NCBI GenBank assembly: GCA_018333075.1
Contig: BORH01000018.1
Span: forward strand, 1 to 64,000
From: Heyndrickxia sporothermodurans
Lineage (GTDB): Bacteria > Bacillota > Bacilli > Bacillales > Bacillaceae_C
DNA: 64,000 nucleotides
Direction: 5' to 3'
Part shown: piece by piece, positions 63,434 to 64,000 of the stretch
How the letters are laid out: each line of letters opens with the position of its first letter
How positions within the stretch are numbered: the first letter of the stretch is position 1
The notes under the pieces: model-generated
The model's input: only the letters and a program-made list of their open reading frames with translations
The model's database searches: none
What the model was told of the DNA's origin: nothing
Position numbers and translations under genes: made by a program

Positions 63434-63601
63434 ATGATGAAGATAGTGAAAAAATAATGAATCCCCCCACTACTATTAATTGATACTCAAATATTAGGTC
63501 AGCAGATAGCAGACTTACAAATTGAATCTATGCTGCAGGGTCAACAAATAACTGATTTTGAATTGAGATTACTAGAACTGGAGGGGAAATTTAATGTTTG
63601 A
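63434..63601 (+). pseudogene. Small coiled-coil phage protein, probably frameshifted
   Basis: From about 63476 one frame reads LIDTQILGQQIADLQIESML and QGQQITDFELRLLELEGKFN, ending at 63601 and overlapping the XkdX start. The plausible start (MMKIVKK at 63434) is in another frame, separated by a run of six C that could have slipped. Such heptad-rich proteins sit directly before xkdX in Bacillus prophages. Confidence 0.5.
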
Positions 63602-63734
63602 ATCATTAAAAGAACGGTATGAGAAGAATTGGTGTATGAAAGATCAATTACAACGCTTTGTGCAATTGGGAGCCATTTCAGAAAATCAATATAAAGAAAT
63701 AACAGGGGAGGAATTTTTAGGGCAAACTAATTAA
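63594..63734 (+). CDS. xkdX: XkdX-family phage protein
   Basis: A 46-aa protein, MFESLKERYEKNWCMKDQLQ followed by RFVQLGAISENQYKEITGEE, matching the XkdX pattern (short aromatic N terminus, then basic helix, then GxITxxQYxEITGE). The family is encoded between tail fibre and lysis genes of PBSX-like phages. It has ggagggg upstream. Function unknown. Confidence 0.75.
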   Translation: MFESLKERYEKNWCMKDQLQRFVQLGAISENQYKEITGEEFLGQTN

Positions 63735-63745
63735 ACTTTTTTATT

Positions 63746-64000
63746 TTGTTGTACGGTTCGAATCTAATAGATAGAGAGTATGAAAACCATGTGGCTAATT
63801 GCAAAAAGTATGGTATCCCATTTGGACACTATGCATACGGAGTGTTTGTATCGGTTGCAGACGCTATTGTCGAAGCAAAAGATTTTATGAAACGAGCGGA
63901 TAAAGAAGCTTTATTTCTTGCGCTTGATGTAGAAAAGGATACTGTTGCTTCCTTTAAGAAAAAAAGCAAATAGCGGATTTAGGAAAGGCATCACAAGCGT
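63746..64000 (+). pseudogene. GH25 lysozyme (endolysin) fragment
   Basis: The frame reads YGSNLIDREYENHVANCKKY, then GIPFGHYAYGVFVSVADAIV and ALFLALDVE, typical of Bacillus phage GH25 N-acetylmuramidases. The N-terminal part with the first catalytic aspartate is absent. After DVEKDTV a frameshift near 63955 puts the family continuation (QIADLGKASQA) in another frame. The gene runs off the window. Confidence 0.8.

Larger units (their letters stand above)
61773..64000. mobile_element. Remnant of a prophage at the same locus
   Basis: A broken integrase, then tail-fibre/baseplate-type fragments, an XkdX-like protein and a GH25 endolysin fragment, without capsid, packaging or replication genes. 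Large internal deletions and several frameshifts show it is inactive. The right border is outside the window. Confidence 0.75.

Noticed and set aside
53921-64000. CRISPR array, toxin-antitoxin or restriction genes in the accessory region
   Set aside because: I looked on both strands; no regularly spaced repeats and no recognisable defence proteins are present.

Overview
The window is from a low-GC, endospore-forming member of the Bacillaceae. The gene order from the rRNA operon end through ctsR-mcsA-mcsB-clpC-radA-disA-yacL-ispD-ispF-gltX-cysE-cysS-mrnC-rlmB-rae1-sigH-rpmG-secE-nusG-rplKAJL-ybxB-rpoBC-rplGB-rpsL-rpsG-fusA-tuf, then the S10/spc/alpha ribosomal superoperon, ecfA1A2T-truA-rplM-rpsI, matches the Bacillus subtilis chromosome almost gene for gene, and the proteins are close to B. 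subtilis ones. The presence of sigH fits a sporulating Bacillus relative; I cannot name the species.

Layout. 1-336: tail of a 23S rRNA gene, a 5S gene and a terminator. 507-5132: heat-shock operon (CtsR repressor, McsA/McsB arginine kinase, ClpC unfoldase) with a CtsR operator on its promoter. 5389-17159: repair, c-di-AMP, isoprenoid, tRNA-charging, cysteine and RNA-processing genes, with a cysteine T-box ahead of cysE, ending in sigH. 17278-29282: secE-nusG, ribosomal stalk genes (with L1-type and L10-type RNA leaders), ybxB, rpoB and rpoC. 29507-34234: rplGB, rpsL, rpsG, fusA, tuf. 34399-49261: the continuous S10-spc-alpha operon. Its one anomaly is that map (methionine aminopeptidase), normally between adk and infA, is a wreck of frameshifts and stops. 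49432-53920: a structured terminator-bearing leader, the ECF transporter core, truA, and rplM-rpsI behind an L13 leader.

From the 3' end of rpsI onward the window changes character. 53906-61772 looks like an integrative and mobilizable element inserted at the end of rpsI: tyrosine integrase, excisionase, Rep_trans/MobT-type relaxase, FtsK/HerA-type coupling ATPase, two unknown small proteins and a divergent unknown gene, then a structured non-coding stretch, a RadC-like protein and two GNAT acetyltransferases with related short repeats around them. No type IV secretion genes are present, so it would need a helper. An 11-bp direct repeat of the rpsI end and a 19-bp repeat mark likely ends. Beyond it lie a broken second integrase and a decayed prophage tail/lysis module (tail protein, XkdX-like protein, GH25 lysozyme, most with frameshifts), which suggests repeated insertion at the same locus.

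I did not find a clearly new defence or metabolic system. The most interesting unexplained pieces are the candidate oriT and priming origin of the element, the repeat-flanked GNAT genes, the ecfA1 leader RNA, the decayed map gene, and the hairpin between the nusG Shine-Dalgarno and its start codon.
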